Notes: generated by a model from the letters alone, not told the origin. DNA of 64,000 bases from an uncultured Erythrobacter sp. (GCA_913055155.1 CAJXJR010000006.1:143964-207963); one strand, 5' to 3'. Counted from the stretch's first letter, positions 1 to 9,240 are shown. Program-made: numbers and translations.

Positions 1-806
1 TCTTCGGGCGCGGCGTCGCACGGCTCGCTCGGCGTCTCGTCGTGCGGGCTCAGCCAGATCCGGCCGTTGTCCGGGCGGAAATAGAAATCCCCGGCGATAT
101 CCAGCGTCAGCGGCAGTTCGGCGGGCGGCGCGGGATCGACTCGCAATTGCGCCACCGTGCGGCGCAGGGGCTGGATACCAAGCGCGTCTGCCCCGCACAG
201 CTGTGCCACCCGGTCTGCCCAGGCGCCCGCCGCATCCACCAGCACGGCGGCGCGCACTTCGCCCGCCGCGCCGAAATCAAGGCGCCAGGCCTGGCCGTCG
301 CGGTTTGCCGCCTGCAGGCGATGCCGCGTGCGCAAGTCCACGCCGCCGGACCGGGCGCGCGCGAGGTAATGCTGGTGCAGGCCCGCCACGTCGATATCGG
401 CACAATTGGGCTGGCTGAGCGCCTGCACCCATTCGCGGCGCACACCGGGCAGCATGGCCTCCAGTCCCGCACGATCCAGCCGGTTGATGGTCACGCCCGA
501 ATCGCAGAACCGTTCGAGGAAAGCCTCGACCTCGTCGTCCTGCCCCTCTCGCGCAACATACAGGCCGCCGCGCGGGCGCAGGAAGCCGCCATCATGCAGG
601 TATTGGCCCGAAGCCAGCGTCAGCGGCACGATGTCCGGCCCGCCATAGCATTCCTCGCGAAAGGCGGCTGAGCGGCCCGTGGTGTGATAGCCGGGGAAGT
701 CCTCGGCCTCGCACAGTGCCACACGGGCGTGCGGCGCCAGTTCGGCGGCAATGCTGGCGCCGGCCATCCCAGCGCCGATCACGGCGATGTCGTAGGTCTC
801 GTTCAT
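1..806 (-). CDS. FAD-dependent oxidoreductase (DAO family), 3' end off window
   Basis: The reading frame opens at an ATG at 806 and runs off the left edge, so the C-terminus is missing. The N-terminus carries a dinucleotide-binding glycine motif (IGAGMAG, residues 10-16) and the family's HTTGRSAA stretch near residue 41, typical of glycine/D-amino-acid oxidase-like flavoproteins that oxidise amines or amino acids with FAD. It begins 8 bases after the alpha/beta hydrolase stop, so the two are probably co-transcribed. The substrate cannot be told from the sequence. Confidence 0.85.
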   Translation of the reverse strand, partial: MNETYDIAVIGAGMAGASIAAELAPHARVALCEAEDFPGYHTTGRSAAFREECYGGPDIVPLTLASGQYLHDGGFLRPRGGLYVAREGQDDEVEAFLERFCDSGVTINRLDRAGLEAMLPGVRREWVQALSQPNCADIDVAGLHQHYLARARSGGVDLRTRHRLQAANRDGQAWRLDFGAAGEVRAAVLVDAAGAWADRVAQLCGADALGIQPLRRTVAQLRVDPAPPAELPLTLDIAGDFYFRPDNGRIWLSPHDETPSEPCDAAPE

Positions 807-814
807 GCCTTGGC

Positions 815-1723
815 TCAGCTCTTTACGCGGCGTGCCAGGAAGTCGTCGATGGCCGCCAGCGCCCGGTTTCGCACGCTGTCCTCCTCGCGCAGGATCTCGT
901 GCCGGGCATCCTTGCCGAACACCAGCGCCTCGACATCGGGAAGCCGTGCAACGGCGCTGCGGATCGCGGACGGGCTGACGAGCCGGTCTGCGTCGGTGGC
1001 GACGATGAAAACGGTCACCTGCACGCCTTCCAGCGCGCCGGACCGGAACATCTCGGTGGAGCTTTCGGCGGCCGCCTTCACCCAGGCCCAGCTGCCGGGG
1101 CCCAGCCGCAGTTCGGGCCGCTCCCGGCGCCACCAGGCCTCGTCCTCGTAGCGCGCATCGTCATGCGTCAGCAGCGTCTGCCGCCGCGCCAGCGTGGTTG
1201 CCGGCTTTTCGCTGATCTTCCACGCCGGTCGCCGGGGATCGCCCAGCTTCACCATCAGCCCGGCAAAGGCGCGCTTGGCGGGCAGCGGCAGGCTTTCGGG
1301 GAACACATCGAGCATCGGCGCCGACAGCACCAGCGCATCGGGCGCGGGTTGCAGCGCCTGTTCCATCACCGCGCGCAAGGTCAGGTGGCCGCCCATCGAA
1401 TGGCCTGCCAGCACCAGTGGGCCCTGGCGACCTTCGGCCCAGTCGCGCCAGAAGTGCGCAAGATCGGCAATCCACAGTGCGAAGTCGTCGATATGGCCTG
1501 TGCTGTCGTCCTTGCCGAGCCGCCCCGAACCGCCCTGCCCGCGCCAGTCGGCCGCAGTGACGCGCCAGCCCCGCAGGCGCCAGTGCTCGAAGCTTTCCAG
1601 GTATTTCTCGTAGGCATCGCCGCGCCCGGCCATGAACAGGATGGAACCACGCAGCGCCGTGCCCGCAGGCGGGTCGGGCCACTCGATAGCGCGGATTTCG
1701 TGCCCGTCGGGGGCCACCCACAT
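815..1723 (-). CDS. alpha/beta hydrolase (lysophospholipase-like)
   Basis: The protein of about 302 residues has the alpha/beta-hydrolase nucleophile elbow GHSMGGH near residue 108, an HG-type oxyanion region replaced by FMAGRGDAYEKY near residue 31, and a late Asp/His pair (TDADR; DARHEI) fitting a Ser-Asp-His triad. This matches the lysophospholipase/monoacylglycerol lipase-like hydrolases; the true ester is unknown. The ATG at 1723 has no ribosome-binding site. The frame stays open upstream and a perfect AGGAGG lies 5 bases before an in-frame ATT at 1795, so the real protein may be 24 residues longer. It is followed at 8 bases by the FAD oxidoreductase. Confidence 0.85.
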   Translation of the reverse strand: MWVAPDGHEIRAIEWPDPPAGTALRGSILFMAGRGDAYEKYLESFEHWRLRGWRVTAADWRGQGGSGRLGKDDSTGHIDDFALWIADLAHFWRDWAEGRQGPLVLAGHSMGGHLTLRAVMEQALQPAPDALVLSAPMLDVFPESLPLPAKRAFAGLMVKLGDPRRPAWKISEKPATTLARRQTLLTHDDARYEDEAWWRRERPELRLGPGSWAWVKAAAESSTEMFRSGALEGVQVTVFIVATDADRLVSPSAIRSAVARLPDVEALVFGKDARHEILREEDSVRNRALAAIDDFLARRVKS

Positions 1724-1792
1724 GGTCTCGCGCGCGGCCTGCGGAATGGCGCGGCGATCGAAATCCGCGGGAACCGGGGTACTTGCTTGGCT

Positions 1793-1806
1793 AATTCCAA
1801 CCTCCT
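1793..1806 (-). promoter_or_regulatory. strong Shine-Dalgarno positioned before an ATT codon
   Basis: On the minus strand AGGAGG (1806-1801) is followed after five bases by ATT (1795-1793), in frame with the hydrolase and 24 codons before its first ATG. There is no ATG, GTG or TTG in this frame between the ribosome-binding site and 1723. The natural reading is a rare ATT start, as known for infC. Confidence 0.45.
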
Positions 1807-1874
1807 GCCTGTGGTTACTTTTTGGTAAGCCATGCGCGCTAGCACAAGGCTCGAAGGACTAACCGGGGGCCTCG

Positions 1875-2366
1875 ATGCTAGACGATCCAATCAAGTACGG
1901 ACTGCTTGCCGCCTTGGCAATTGCACTGGTGGTGGCAGCTGTCACCGACCTCAAGAGCCGTCGTATCGCCAACTGGCTGAACGCAGCCATCGCCATCGGC
2001 GCACCGTTTTTCTGGATCGCCAGCGGGCTTTCGTTCTGGCCGGAAATCGCTGCACAGATCGGCATCGCCGTGGCGACCTTCGCGGTGCTTTCCGTGCTGT
2101 TCGCGATCAAGGCAATGGGCGGCGGCGACGTGAAGCTGCTGACCGCGCTGGCCCTGTGGATCTCTCCTGCACTCTACCTCAAGCTCATCATCATGATGGC
2201 GCTGCTGGGCGGCGTGCTGACCCTGGTCTTCGGCGGCTGGAATGTGATGCGCCGCAACAAGAACCGTCTCACCATCCCTTACGGAGTCGCCATTTCGGCG
2301 GCCGGCCTGTGGGTGCTCGGCACCTTCTACATGCCCGCTGCCGCCATGGCGGGCGTGGGGCAGTGA
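1875..2366 (+). CDS. cpaA: type IV prepilin peptidase CpaA (A24 family)
   Basis: A 163-residue, almost wholly hydrophobic membrane protein. The two catalytic aspartates of the prepilin peptidase family are visible: D25 in TDLKSRRI and D85 in the GGGDVK motif. It lacks the N-terminal methylase domain of PilD, as expected of the short CpaA/TadV type that cleaves the leader of Flp pilins at the inner membrane. It is the first gene of the cpa/tad operon. A GGGGG run precedes the ATG at good spacing. The prepilin itself is not encoded in this window. Confidence 0.93.
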   Translation: MLDDPIKYGLLAALAIALVVAAVTDLKSRRIANWLNAAIAIGAPFFWIASGLSFWPEIAAQIGIAVATFAVLSVLFAIKAMGGGDVKLLTALALWISPALYLKLIIMMALLGGVLTLVFGGWNVMRRNKNRLTIPYGVAISAAGLWVLGTFYMPAAAMAGVGQ

Positions 2367-2441
2367 ACCTGATTTTAACCAATCGTCCCGTATTCGACAC
2401 GAAGCATAATGCAAGGACCATCTGAGGGGGCTTGACGCACC

Positions 2442-3548
2442 ATGGACAAGAAGAAACTTATTCTGCTGGTGGGGGCGCTGATCGTTGCGATCGGCACGGC
2501 CTTCCTTGCCCGCAGCATGTTCGCCGGTGCCTCGGCACCCCAGGCCGAGGCCGCCGCCGAAGTCGAGCCGACCGGCCCGAAGGTGCTGGTTGCCAAGCGC
2601 GGCCTGCCCGTCGGCACCATCATCACGGCCGATGCCGTGGCTTACCAGCTGTGGCCGCAGGAACTGGTGCAGGACGCCTACTTCATCGACGGCGAAGCCG
2701 ACATGACCGCGCTGCTGGGCACCGTGGTGCGCCATCCGATTACTGCCGGCGAGCCGGTAACCCAGGGCTCGCTCGTCGCGCCGGGTGACCGTGGCTTCCT
2801 GGCCGCAGCGCTTGGTCCGGGCATGCGTGCCGTCACCGTTCCGGTGTCCGCGCGCACCGGTGTGGCCGGCTTCGTTTTCCCGGGTGACCGCGTGGACATG
2901 GTGCTGACGCAGACCGTGACCGGTGACGAGGGCGAGGCCCTGCGCACTTCGGAAACGATCCTTACCAACCTGCGCGTGCTGGCCACCGACCAGTCGACCG
3001 AAACCACCACCACCGAGGACGGTCGCACCGTGGTTCGCGCCTTCCGCACGGTGACGATGGAAGTAACGCCGCGCATTGCCGAGAAGATTGCCGTGGCGCA
3101 GACCATCGGCACGCTCAGCCTGTCGCTGCGCTCGATCGCCGACAACCAGGCCGAACTCGAACGCGCCATTGCCAACGGCGAAGTCGATCTGCCGGAAGAC
3201 GCCACGCCCGAAGAGGAAGAGCGTATCCTGCGGGCTGCCATGTCGCGTCCGGGCGAAGGTGCCACCACCTTCCAGACCGGCGGTGACGTGTCGCGCTTCC
3301 AGCGTCGCACCCTGCCCCCGCAGGGCGGCAACGACAACGGCGGTGGCCGCAATCAGGCCGCCGTGCAGATGACCCCGGGTATCACGGCCAATGCCGCGCC
3401 CACCGGTCCCACGGTCCGCGTGACGCGTGGCAAGTCCACCACCGAAACCCCCGTCGGTCGCGGCGCGGGTGCCCTGCTCGACCGCCAGGCCGGGGCCATG
3501 GGTGAAGGCGCACGTGTCGGCTCGGTCGGCATGTCGACCCTGCGGTGA
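2442..3548 (+). CDS. cpaB: Flp pilus assembly protein CpaB/RcpC
   Basis: The 368-residue protein starts with a short cytoplasmic segment and one transmembrane helix (about residues 5-24), then a SAF-like domain (VLVAKRGLPVGTIITADAV near residue 48) and the RcpC/CpaB beta domain with VTVPVSARTGVAGFVFPGDRVD near 128. CpaB is a periplasmic partner of the secretin in Tad pilus biogenesis. The C-terminal 90 residues are low-complexity and rich in Gly, Asn and Thr. Its TGA stop overlaps a GTG, and a ribosome can resume at nearby ATGs for cpaC. Confidence 0.93.
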   Translation: MDKKKLILLVGALIVAIGTAFLARSMFAGASAPQAEAAAEVEPTGPKVLVAKRGLPVGTIITADAVAYQLWPQELVQDAYFIDGEADMTALLGTVVRHPITAGEPVTQGSLVAPGDRGFLAAALGPGMRAVTVPVSARTGVAGFVFPGDRVDMVLTQTVTGDEGEALRTSETILTNLRVLATDQSTETTTTEDGRTVVRAFRTVTMEVTPRIAEKIAVAQTIGTLSLSLRSIADNQAELERAIANGEVDLPEDATPEEEERILRAAMSRPGEGATTFQTGGDVSRFQRRTLPPQGGNDNGGGRNQAAVQMTPGITANAAPTGPTVRVTRGKSTTETPVGRGAGALLDRQAGAMGEGARVGSVGMSTLR

Positions 3549-3613
3549 TCGCCATGACCATGATTCAAACCAAACCCACGATTTCCTCTGGAAACGCACC
3601 GAAAGGCAAGACG

Positions 3614-5188
3614 ATGAAAAGCCGCCTTTTCAAGACCGTGCTGAGCGCCGCATGCGCCCTTGCACCGCTGGCCGCCGTGCCGGCAGGGACCGCAAACGCC
3701 CAGTCCGCCGTCAGCCCGGCACAGGACATCGTCCTGTCCATCGGCCGCGGCGAACTGATTACGGTTCCCGGCAACATGGCCGACATCTTCGTGTCGAACG
3801 ACACTGTCGCCGACGTGCAGGTGAAGTCGCAGCGCCAGCTGTATGTCTTCGGTATCTCCGGTGGCGAGACCACGGTCTATGCCAGCAATGCCGCGGGCGA
3901 CATCATCTGGTCCGCCAATATCCGCGTGGGCTCGAACATCGACTCGATCGACCAGATGCTCAGCCTCGCCATGCCCGAAGCCGACATCCGCGTCGCCACC
4001 ATGGGCAGCAATACCGTGCTGCTGACCGGCACCGTGGCCGCGCCGGAAGACGCCGCCGAAGCGGAACGCCTGGTGCAGGCCTTCATCGGTGACGATGCCA
4101 ACGTGATCTCGCGCCTGCGCATGGCCACGCCGCTGCAGGTCAACCTGCGCGTGCGCTTTGCCGAAGTCAGCCGTTCGCTGACGCGTAACATCGGCGCCAA
4201 CCTGACCACGATCGACGGCACGGGCGGTTTCCTGTTCGGCCTCAACCGTGGCCGTGCGGCTGCCGAGACATTCGTACCGGGTTCCGGCGCGCTGGGCATG
4301 GGCACCGAAACCACCGTGACGCTGCCCGACGGCACCACCATCAGCGGCACCAATATCGTGCCCAACAGCCCGCAAACCACGCTGGGCGGTGTGGGTGAGT
4401 TCCTCGGCCTCGACATCGCCGGCGCGCTCGACCTGGGTGAACAGCGCGGCCTCGTTACCACGCTGTCGCAGCCCAACCTCACCGCGCTTTCGGGCGAAAC
4501 CGCCGAATTCCTCGCCGGTGGCGAATTCCCGATCCCGCTGTCACAGGGCCTGGGCACGACCACCATCGAGTACAAGAAATTCGGTGTCAGCCTGGCCTAT
4601 ACGCCCACCGTGCTGGCCAACGGTCGTATCGCCCTGCGCGTGCGTCCGGAAGTTTCCGAACTTTCCAGCCAGGGTGCCGTCACGCTGAACGGCTTCCAGG
4701 TCCCTGCCCTCACCATCCGCCGTGCGGAAACCTCGGTGGAACTGGGTTCCGGCGAAAGCATCATGATCGCCGGCCTGCTGTCGAACAACGCACAGCACAC
4801 GATCGACCAGGCACCGGGCGTGGGTGATATCCCGATCCTTGGCAACCTGTTCCGCTCGACCGACTTCCGTCGCGGCGAAACCGAACTGGTTATCGTTATC
4901 ACGCCTTACCTGGTGGAACCGGTCGACGACCGCGACATCCACCTGCCGACCGATGGTTTCCAGGTGCCCACGGCTGCTTCGCAGTTCCTGATGGGCCAGG
5001 AAACCAATGGCACCAGTGGTGCGCAGCGCCCGCTGCCGCGTGCCGCGAACCCGGCACCTGACGGACCGGAGGTCAGCGTGGCCGACCAGGACGGAACGGC
5101 GCTGGCCGCTGGCGAAAGCCCCGCCGGCAGCGCCACCAATACCGCCGCGGCCGCCGCGCCCGGCTTCAGCATCGCAAACGGGGAGTGA
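3614..5188 (+). CDS. cpaC: Flp pilus outer-membrane secretin CpaC/RcpA
   Basis: From the ATG at 3614, preceded by AAAGG at seven bases, the product has a clean Sec signal peptide (charged start, then a hydrophobic stretch ending AGTANAQ). A BON-like pilus/periplasmic domain follows (about 35-180), then the secretin domain ending in LVIVITPYLVEPV, the usual secretin C-terminal strand. It forms the outer-membrane ring through which the Tad pilus exits. The open frame extends 23 codons upstream to a GTG overlapping the cpaB stop, with ATGs at 3554 and 3560, but those starts would mask the signal peptide. An Ala/Gly/Pro-rich tail of about 70 residues follows the secretin core. Confidence 0.92.
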   Translation: MKSRLFKTVLSAACALAPLAAVPAGTANAQSAVSPAQDIVLSIGRGELITVPGNMADIFVSNDTVADVQVKSQRQLYVFGISGGETTVYASNAAGDIIWSANIRVGSNIDSIDQMLSLAMPEADIRVATMGSNTVLLTGTVAAPEDAAEAERLVQAFIGDDANVISRLRMATPLQVNLRVRFAEVSRSLTRNIGANLTTIDGTGGFLFGLNRGRAAAETFVPGSGALGMGTETTVTLPDGTTISGTNIVPNSPQTTLGGVGEFLGLDIAGALDLGEQRGLVTTLSQPNLTALSGETAEFLAGGEFPIPLSQGLGTTTIEYKKFGVSLAYTPTVLANGRIALRVRPEVSELSSQGAVTLNGFQVPALTIRRAETSVELGSGESIMIAGLLSNNAQHTIDQAPGVGDIPILGNLFRSTDFRRGETELVIVITPYLVEPVDDRDIHLPTDGFQVPTAASQFLMGQETNGTSGAQRPLPRAANPAPDGPEVSVADQDGTALAAGESPAGSATNTAAAAAPGFSIANGE

Positions 5189-5193
5189 TCGCC

Positions 5194-5844
5194 ATGACCA
5201 TCAGCTTCAAACGTGCTGCCAGTTCCGCACTGGCGATCTCGCTCGGCCTCGGCCTCGCTGCCTGCGGGGGCGCCATCGAAGGCAACAACTACTCGCTCAA
5301 CAGCGTGAAACAGCCGGTTGTCGAGCGCAGCAACTTCGTGCTCGACCTGCGCACCAGCCCTGCCGGCCTCGATGCCATGGAGCAGAGCCGCCTGAACGAC
5401 TGGTTCGCCACGCTCGACCTTGGTTACGGCGATCGCGTCGCCATCGATACCGCCGTCACCAATCCCGCCGTGCGCGAGGACGTGGCATCGGTTGCCGGAC
5501 GCTACGGCATCCTGGTGGCCGACGGTGCGCCGATCACCCAGGGTTATGTCGAGCCCGGCAATGTCCGCGTGGTCGTCACCCGCTCCACCGCTTCGGTGCC
5601 GGGCTGCCCGGACTGGTCGGAAGGCTACGGCTTCCAGCGTGACAACTTCACCTCCGACGGCTTCGGCTGCGCGGTCAACGGCAACCTGGCGGCGATGGTC
5701 GCCGATCCGGAACACCTGCTCGAAGGAGCAGAGGGCACCGGCGACACGGTCGTCATGAGCTCGAACCGCGCCATCGAGACCTTCCGCAACCAGGAGCCGA
5801 CCGGCGCCGGCGGCCTTCCGCAAATCTCGTCTGAAGGGAACTGA
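5194..5844 (+). CDS. cpaD: pilus assembly lipoprotein CpaD
   Basis: A 216-residue protein from the ATG at 5194 (GGGGAG lies eight bases upstream; a GTG at 5185 overlaps the cpaC stop). A lipobox, GLAACGG, marks an outer-membrane lipoprotein. The Caulobacter-type CpaD (TIGR02522-like) domain follows, including the GCAVNGNLAAMVADPEHLL segment near residue 165 that is typical of the family. CpaD is thought to help place or stabilise the CpaC secretin. It is followed by cpaE after three bases. Confidence 0.88.
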   Translation: MTISFKRAASSALAISLGLGLAACGGAIEGNNYSLNSVKQPVVERSNFVLDLRTSPAGLDAMEQSRLNDWFATLDLGYGDRVAIDTAVTNPAVREDVASVAGRYGILVADGAPITQGYVEPGNVRVVVTRSTASVPGCPDWSEGYGFQRDNFTSDGFGCAVNGNLAAMVADPEHLLEGAEGTGDTVVMSSNRAIETFRNQEPTGAGGLPQISSEGN

Positions 5845-5847
5845 TCC

Positions 5848-7146
5848 ATGAACTCGCCATTCAAAACCGGTTCGATGGGCAATCGCGAGCCCTTCTCCGC
5901 CTTCATCTGCGACGAAAGCGCGCTCGACGTGCTGCGTCCGGTGGTCATCGAAATGGGCTGGCAGCCCGAGAAGTGCAACAAGGGTGGCCTGCGTAACGCC
6001 ATCCAGTCGCTCTCGATCGCCGCAAGCCCGGCCATCCTGATGGTCGACCTGTCGGAAAGCGGCGACCCGCTGAACGACATCAACGCCCTGGCCGAGGTCT
6101 GCGAACCCGGTACGGTGGTGATCGCGGTCGGCCAGGTGAACGACGTGCGCCTCTATCGCGACCTGCTCGCCAGCGGCATCCACGACTACCTGCTGAAACC
6201 GCTTTCGGCCGGCCAGTTGCGCGATGCGCTGACACAGGCGCAGGCGGTGTTCTCCTCCCCTCGCAATGCCGAGGGCGAAGGCGAGCACGAACATGTCGCC
6301 ACGGCCGTTGTCGGCACGCGCGGCGGTGTGGGTGCCAGCACCCTGGCCACCTCGCTTGCCTGGCTGTTCGCCAGCGAACACCAGCGTTCGACGGCGCTGT
6401 TCGACCTCGACGTGCACTTCGGCACCGGCGCCCTGGCGCTGGACCTGGAGCCGGGCCGCGGCCTGACCGACGCCATCGAGAACCCCAGCCGCATCGACGG
6501 CCTGTTCATCGAACGCGCCATGATCCGCGCCAACGACAACCTGGCGATCATGTCTGCCGAGGCCCCGATCAACTCTCCGCTGATGACGGACGGCACCGCC
6601 TTCCTGCAGCTGGAAGAGGAGTTCCGCCAAGCCTTCGACATGACCGTGATCGACCTGCCGCGCAACATGCTGATCAACTTCCCGCACCTGCTGACGGACG
6701 TGAACGTGGTGACCCTGGTCACCGAGCTCACCCTGGCATCGGCGCGCGACACGATCCGCATCCTGTCGTGGCTCAAGCAGAACGCTCCGGCCTGCCACCC
6801 GCTGATCGTGTGCAACAAGGTGCAGTCGGGTGCTGCCGAAATCAGCAAGGCCGATTTCGAGGCTTCGATCGAACGCAAGATCAACTTCCAGATCCCGTTC
6901 GACCAGAAGGCCGCGGCCAATGCCGCAAAGCTGGGCCAGACTTTCGTCGAAGCCAACAAGGCATCGAAGACGGTCGCGCCGATCCGCGAGATCTCGAAGA
7001 TGATCGTGGGCGTGTCGGAAGACGACGGCGCCAGCATCGAAGAAGCCGGCAAGAAGGGCTCCATGCTCGGCGGTTTCGACCTCAAGTCGCTGCTGGGCGG
7101 GGCCACCGCCAAGAAGGACAAGGCCGCGGCAGAACCTGCCGAGTAA
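5848..7146 (+). CDS. cpaE: CpaE/TadZ, MinD-like pilus localisation ATPase
   Basis: The 432-residue protein has an N-terminal receiver-like domain (about 15-135) without a clear phosphorylation pocket, then a ParA/MinD-type ATPase domain that begins with the deviant Walker A GTRGGVGAST (156-165). In the Tad system this protein marks the site of pilus assembly, commonly a pole. The tail after residue 390 is charged and ends AAAEPAE. In related operons the motor ATPase gene cpaF comes next; here tadB follows after 80 bases containing a perfect hairpin. Confidence 0.92.
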   Translation: MNSPFKTGSMGNREPFSAFICDESALDVLRPVVIEMGWQPEKCNKGGLRNAIQSLSIAASPAILMVDLSESGDPLNDINALAEVCEPGTVVIAVGQVNDVRLYRDLLASGIHDYLLKPLSAGQLRDALTQAQAVFSSPRNAEGEGEHEHVATAVVGTRGGVGASTLATSLAWLFASEHQRSTALFDLDVHFGTGALALDLEPGRGLTDAIENPSRIDGLFIERAMIRANDNLAIMSAEAPINSPLMTDGTAFLQLEEEFRQAFDMTVIDLPRNMLINFPHLLTDVNVVTLVTELTLASARDTIRILSWLKQNAPACHPLIVCNKVQSGAAEISKADFEASIERKINFQIPFDQKAAANAAKLGQTFVEANKASKTVAPIREISKMIVGVSEDDGASIEEAGKKGSMLGGFDLKSLLGGATAKKDKAAAEPAE

Positions 7147-7154
7147 GCCTGACG

Positions 7155-7186
7155 ATACGCGGGCCCGGCCACCCCGGCCCGCGTAT
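7155..7186 (+). terminator. perfect hairpin between cpaE and tadB
   Basis: ATACGCGGGCC (7155-7165) and GGCCCGCGTAT (7176-7186) form an 11-bp perfect stem with a 10-base loop. No T-run follows, so it may attenuate or protect the mRNA rather than terminate fully. It lies where cpaF would be expected. Confidence 0.5.
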
Positions 7187-7226
7187 TCGACACTGCAACT
7201 GACCGACGTTTGAAAGAAGGGTTTCC

Positions 7227-8198
7227 ATGAGCATTATCCAGATTCTGCTGCTGGCCGGTGGCCTCATGACCCTGATGATCCTGGGCTATCTGCTGATGGC
7301 GGGCTCGTCCCCGTCGAAGGAGAGCCAGCGTCGTCTGCAGGCCGTGCGCTTCCGCCACTCGGAAAGCACCACGGACCGGGTCGAAAGCCAGCTGAAAAAG
7401 GCGATTGCCGCGCGCAAGCCCAAGCAGTTCAGTCGCGCCGGCGCCGACTCGCGCCTCGCCGCCCTGCAGCTGCGGCTGGATCGCACCGGCATGGGCTGGA
7501 CCCTGTCGCAATACATGTATGCCTCGCTGGGCATTGCCCTGACGGTTACGGCCCTGCTGTACCTGCGCTCGGGCGCGGCACTGCTGTCGCTGGGGATCGG
7601 CGTGCTGGCCGGTGCCGGCCTGCCGCACTTCATTGTCGGCTATTTCATCAAGCGCCGGACCAACAATTTCAATGCCAAGTTCCCCGACGGTATCGAGCTG
7701 CTGGTGCGCGGCCTGCGCTCCGGCCTGCCGGTGACCGAGACGCTGGGCGTTGTCGCCAGCGAAGTTCCCGGCCCCGTCGGCGCGGAATTCCGCGCGGTCA
7801 CCGAACGCATCAAGATCGGCCGTACGATGGAGGAAGCGCTCCAGGAAACCGCCGACAAGCTGGGTACGGCGGAATTCCAGTTCTTCGTCATTACCCTCGC
7901 CATCCAGCGCGAGACGGGTGGTAACCTGGCAGAGACGCTGTCGAACCTGGCAGACGTGCTGCGCAAGCGCGCCCAGATGAAGCTGAAGATCAAGGCCATG
8001 AGCTCTGAATCCAAGGCATCTGCCTACATCGTGGGTGCCCTGCCCTTCATCGTGTTCGGCCTGATCTACTGGATCAACCCCAACTACATCGGCGGCTTCT
8101 TCACCGATGACCGCCTGATCGTGACCGGCCTTGGCGGGCTGGTGTGGATGAGCATCGGCGCCTTTATCATGGCCAAGATGGTCAGCTTCGAGATCTGA
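7227..8198 (+). CDS. tadB: Tad pilus inner-membrane platform protein TadB
   Basis: A 323-residue type II secretion F-type (GSPII_F) membrane protein with transmembrane segments near residues 5-25, 88-125, 270-290 and 298-320. The F-domain core is present: KFPDGIELLVRGLRSGLPV near 150 and RETGGNLAETLSNLADVLR near 228. TadB with TadC forms the inner-membrane platform on which the CpaF motor acts. A GAAAGAAGG precedes the start. tadC follows after 20 bases. Confidence 0.93.
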   Translation: MSIIQILLLAGGLMTLMILGYLLMAGSSPSKESQRRLQAVRFRHSESTTDRVESQLKKAIAARKPKQFSRAGADSRLAALQLRLDRTGMGWTLSQYMYASLGIALTVTALLYLRSGAALLSLGIGVLAGAGLPHFIVGYFIKRRTNNFNAKFPDGIELLVRGLRSGLPVTETLGVVASEVPGPVGAEFRAVTERIKIGRTMEEALQETADKLGTAEFQFFVITLAIQRETGGNLAETLSNLADVLRKRAQMKLKIKAMSSESKASAYIVGALPFIVFGLIYWINPNYIGGFFTDDRLIVTGLGGLVWMSIGAFIMAKMVSFEI

Positions 8199-8218
8199 GC
8201 GCGGAGGACACAGGAACC

Positions 8219-9220
8219 ATGTTGATGATCGCTCCCGCATCCGGCCCCACGCTGCTTGGCGTCGATGTTATCCTCGTCGGCTCGATCCTGGCCGGCATCG
8301 CTGCCCTCGCCATGATCATGGCGGTCTATGCCGCGGTGACGGTGAAGGACCCGATGGCCAAGCGCGTGAAGGCGCTGAACGACCGCCGTGCCGAATTGAA
8401 ATCGGGCATGCTCACCCAGTCGTCGAAAAAGCGCCAGAGCCTGACCCGGCGCACCGACACGACCGACAAGATGAAGGACACCCTGCAGGGCATGAAGGTG
8501 CTGCAGGAAAGCCAGGTCAAGATGATCCAGCAGAAGCTGGCTCAGGCGGGCTACCGCAACAAGGAACTGGCCATCTTCATCATCTTCGCCCGCATGGTGC
8601 TGCCGGTGGTGCTGGGCCTGATCGGCGTGGTGATCTTCTACTGGACCGACATGTTCCCCGATTGGGGCAGCATGAAGCGCTTCATGGGCTTCGCCGGCCT
8701 GGTCGTGCTGGGCTACAAGGGGCCGGAACTGTACCTCGCCAACGTCTCGGCCAAACGTACCGCCGCTATCCAGAAGGGCCTGCCCGACGCGCTCGACCTG
8801 CTGGTGATCTGCGCCGAAGCCGGCCTGACCGTGGACGCCAGCTTCAACCGCGTCGCCCGCGAACTGGGCCGCGCCTATCCCGAACTGGGTGACGAATTCG
8901 CCCTGACCGCGATCGAGCTGTCGTTCCTCACCGAACGTCGCCAGGCTTTCGAGAACCTTGCCTACCGTGTGAACCTGGAAGCCGTGCGCGGCGTGGTGAC
9001 CACGATGGTGCAGACCGAACGCTATGGTACGCCGCTGGCCTCCGCCCTGCGCGTGCTCTCCGCCGAATTCCGCAACGAGCGCATGATGCGCGCCGAGGAA
9101 AAGGCCGCGCGCCTGCCCGCGATCATGACCGTGCCGCTGATCCTGTTCATCCTGCCGGTGCTGTTCATCGTGATCCTTGGCCCGGCGGCCTGTTCGATCT
9201 CCGACGCTTTCGCCGACTAG
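8219..9220 (+). CDS. tadC: Tad pilus inner-membrane platform protein TadC
   Basis: A 333-residue GSPII_F-type membrane protein with an N-terminal helix (about 12-40), a pair near 115-160, and a C-terminal pair around 302-325. The core LPDALDLLVICAEAGLTVD (near 190) is the TadC signature. The ATG at 8219 follows GGAGGACACAGGAACC; a second ATG two codons later is possible. It is the last gene of the operon, and a strong terminator follows at once. Confidence 0.93.
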   Translation: MLMIAPASGPTLLGVDVILVGSILAGIAALAMIMAVYAAVTVKDPMAKRVKALNDRRAELKSGMLTQSSKKRQSLTRRTDTTDKMKDTLQGMKVLQESQVKMIQQKLAQAGYRNKELAIFIIFARMVLPVVLGLIGVVIFYWTDMFPDWGSMKRFMGFAGLVVLGYKGPELYLANVSAKRTAAIQKGLPDALDLLVICAEAGLTVDASFNRVARELGRAYPELGDEFALTAIELSFLTERRQAFENLAYRVNLEAVRGVVTTMVQTERYGTPLASALRVLSAEFRNERMMRAEEKAARLPAIMTVPLILFILPVLFIVILGPAACSISDAFAD

Positions 9221-9240
9221 GGCCGGGAAAGCCGGACACC

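Noticed and set aside
1780..1835. frameshift at the start of the hydrolase (an ATG in another frame near 1831)
   Set aside because: The other frame gives no hydrolase-like residues, whereas the open frame with the ATT start and strong binding site explains the region without a sequence error.
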